Shown piece after piece: positions 5,908-6,181 of a stretch of 6,181 bases of DNA (positions are counted from its first letter, which is position 1; every line of letters begins with the position of its first letter). Origin of the DNA: Anaerolineales bacterium (GTDB lineage: Bacteria > Chloroflexota > Anaerolineae > Promineifilales > Promineifilaceae); assembly GCA_020432595.1 (NCBI GenBank), contig JAGQGA010000349.1, positions 1-6,181 of the forward strand, in the 5' to 3' direction. A program made the translations under genes and the position numbers. A model generated the notes under the pieces. It was given only the letters and a program-made list of their open reading frames with translations. It was not told where the DNA came from and made no database searches.

Positions 5908-5916
5908 ATTTTAGCA
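5908..5916 (-). promoter_or_regulatory. Candidate extended -10 promoter for the YfhO gene
   Basis: The minus strand reads TGCTAAAAT, an extended -10 (TG, one base, TAAAAT; hexamer at 5908-5913). Transcription would begin near 5901, just ahead of AAAGGAG and the mini-ORF. The hexamer 17 bases upstream (GAGCAA) is a poor -35. The layout promoter, Shine-Dalgarno, ATG is coherent, but it rests on motif reading only. Confidence 0.38.
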
Positions 5917-5949
5917 CAAAATGGCTCTCTTGCTCCTTAGGCTTCCATC

Positions 5950-6111
5950 GTATAAACTGTGTTCATTCGTTAGCGTTGGCAACGATGCTTGTTTTTGTAT
6001 GAAATGGCAGGTTTATTATGCACTGTTGCTGTATAAACTGGCTATTTTTAGCTTATGCCGCAACTTCTGCTTGTTTTTGTTGAAATTTATAGGTTTATGC
6101 TGCGAAACGTG
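5950..6111. repeat. Two degenerate ~81-bp direct repeats
   Basis: Unit 1 (5950-6030) and unit 2 (6031-about 6111) share ordered blocks at offsets of 81-82 bases: GTATAAACTG (5950, 6031), GCAAC (5979, 6060), TGCTTGTTTTTGT (5986, 6068), TGAAAT (6000, 6081) and AGGTTTAT (6009, 6091). The DNA between the blocks has diverged. A partial third unit may follow, starting at about 6112. The region is AT-richer than the genes around it. No coding role is convincing. Confidence 0.7.
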
Positions 6112-6144
6112 CTGCCTAACAAGAAAAACGTAGGTTTATGCTGC
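6090..6144. repeat. 14-bp direct repeat TAGGTTTATGCTGC
   Basis: Exact copies lie at 6090-6103 and 6131-6144, 41 bases apart. The first is part of unit 2 of the longer ~81-bp repeat, and the second leads into the hairpin at 6136-6159. They may be binding sites or the remnants of a mobile element end. Confidence 0.65.
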
Positions 6145-6159
6145 ACCCGTGCAGCATAA
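6136..6159. repeat. Perfect 11-bp inverted repeat near the right edge
   Basis: TTATGCTGCAC (6136-6146) and GTGCAGCATAA (6149-6159) are exact reverse complements around CC. No T run follows on either strand, so it is not a standard terminator. A related string TGTTGCACGAAACACA follows at 6165-6180. It could be an operator or the end of a mobile element beyond the window. Confidence 0.7.
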
Positions 6160-6181
6160 TAATATGTTGCACGAAACACAT

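Noticed and set aside
5921..6133. A 70-codon plus-strand frame, hydrophobic and Cys-rich, with a ~27-residue internal periodicity
   Set aside because: The periodicity follows from the ~81-bp DNA repeat. No Shine-Dalgarno sequence precedes its ATG, and repeat units differ by indels that would not be expected in a conserved frame. A small protein cannot be fully excluded.
6110..6181. GCCTAACAAG resembling an integron attC core site
   Set aside because: No matching GTTRRRY partner or attC fold is seen in the remaining 60 bases, and GTTAGCG at 5969-5975 does not fit the consensus.

Overview
This 6.2 kb window carries four protein genes, all on the minus strand, so transcription runs from right to left. 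The likely source is an environmental bacterium of moderately high GC. Ten exact copies of the palindrome AACGGCCGTT lie inside the genes, and the intergenic DNA is rich in dispersed repeats. I associate both traits, from memory, with filamentous Chloroflexota (Anaerolineae or Ardenticatenia type). That assignment is an inference, because no rRNA or phylogenetic marker is present.

Layout from right to left (the direction of transcription). Bases 5785-6181 form an AT-richer intergenic region. It holds a degenerate ~81-bp direct repeat, a perfect 11-bp hairpin at the right edge, a candidate extended -10 promoter, a strong Shine-Dalgarno sequence in front of a six-codon mini-ORF, and a 16-bp perfect palindrome. 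Next is a large YfhO-family multi-membrane protein (3517-5784, possibly from 5853), a GT-C-like presumed cell-surface glycosyltransferase. Bases 3191-3516 are gene-free and contain three unrelated repeat elements and one hairpin. Then come a 2H phosphoesterase of the DUF1868 type (2501-3190) and a formylglycine-type sulfatase (915-2423). These two are separated by 77 bp that contain a perfect 22-bp inverted repeat built from 8-bp units. Last is the N-terminal part of an ABC transporter permease of the MacB/LolE type (1-816), which runs off the left edge.

The genes do not form a recognisable single pathway. Sulfatase and 2H phosphoesterase are close enough to be co-transcribed. YfhO and the permease are probably separate units: the first is isolated by the repeat-rich gap, and the second has its own 98-bp leader with a usable ribosome binding site. 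Themes are envelope glycan work (YfhO), sulfate ester cleavage (sulfatase), RNA or nucleotide phosphodiester chemistry (2H) and export or lipoprotein transport (permease).

I did not find a convincing new multi-gene system. The most interesting signals are at the DNA level: the strongly over-represented AACGGCCGTT palindrome, the octamer hairpin before the sulfatase, the repeat cluster at 3198-3511, and the structured leader and repeats at 5860-6181.
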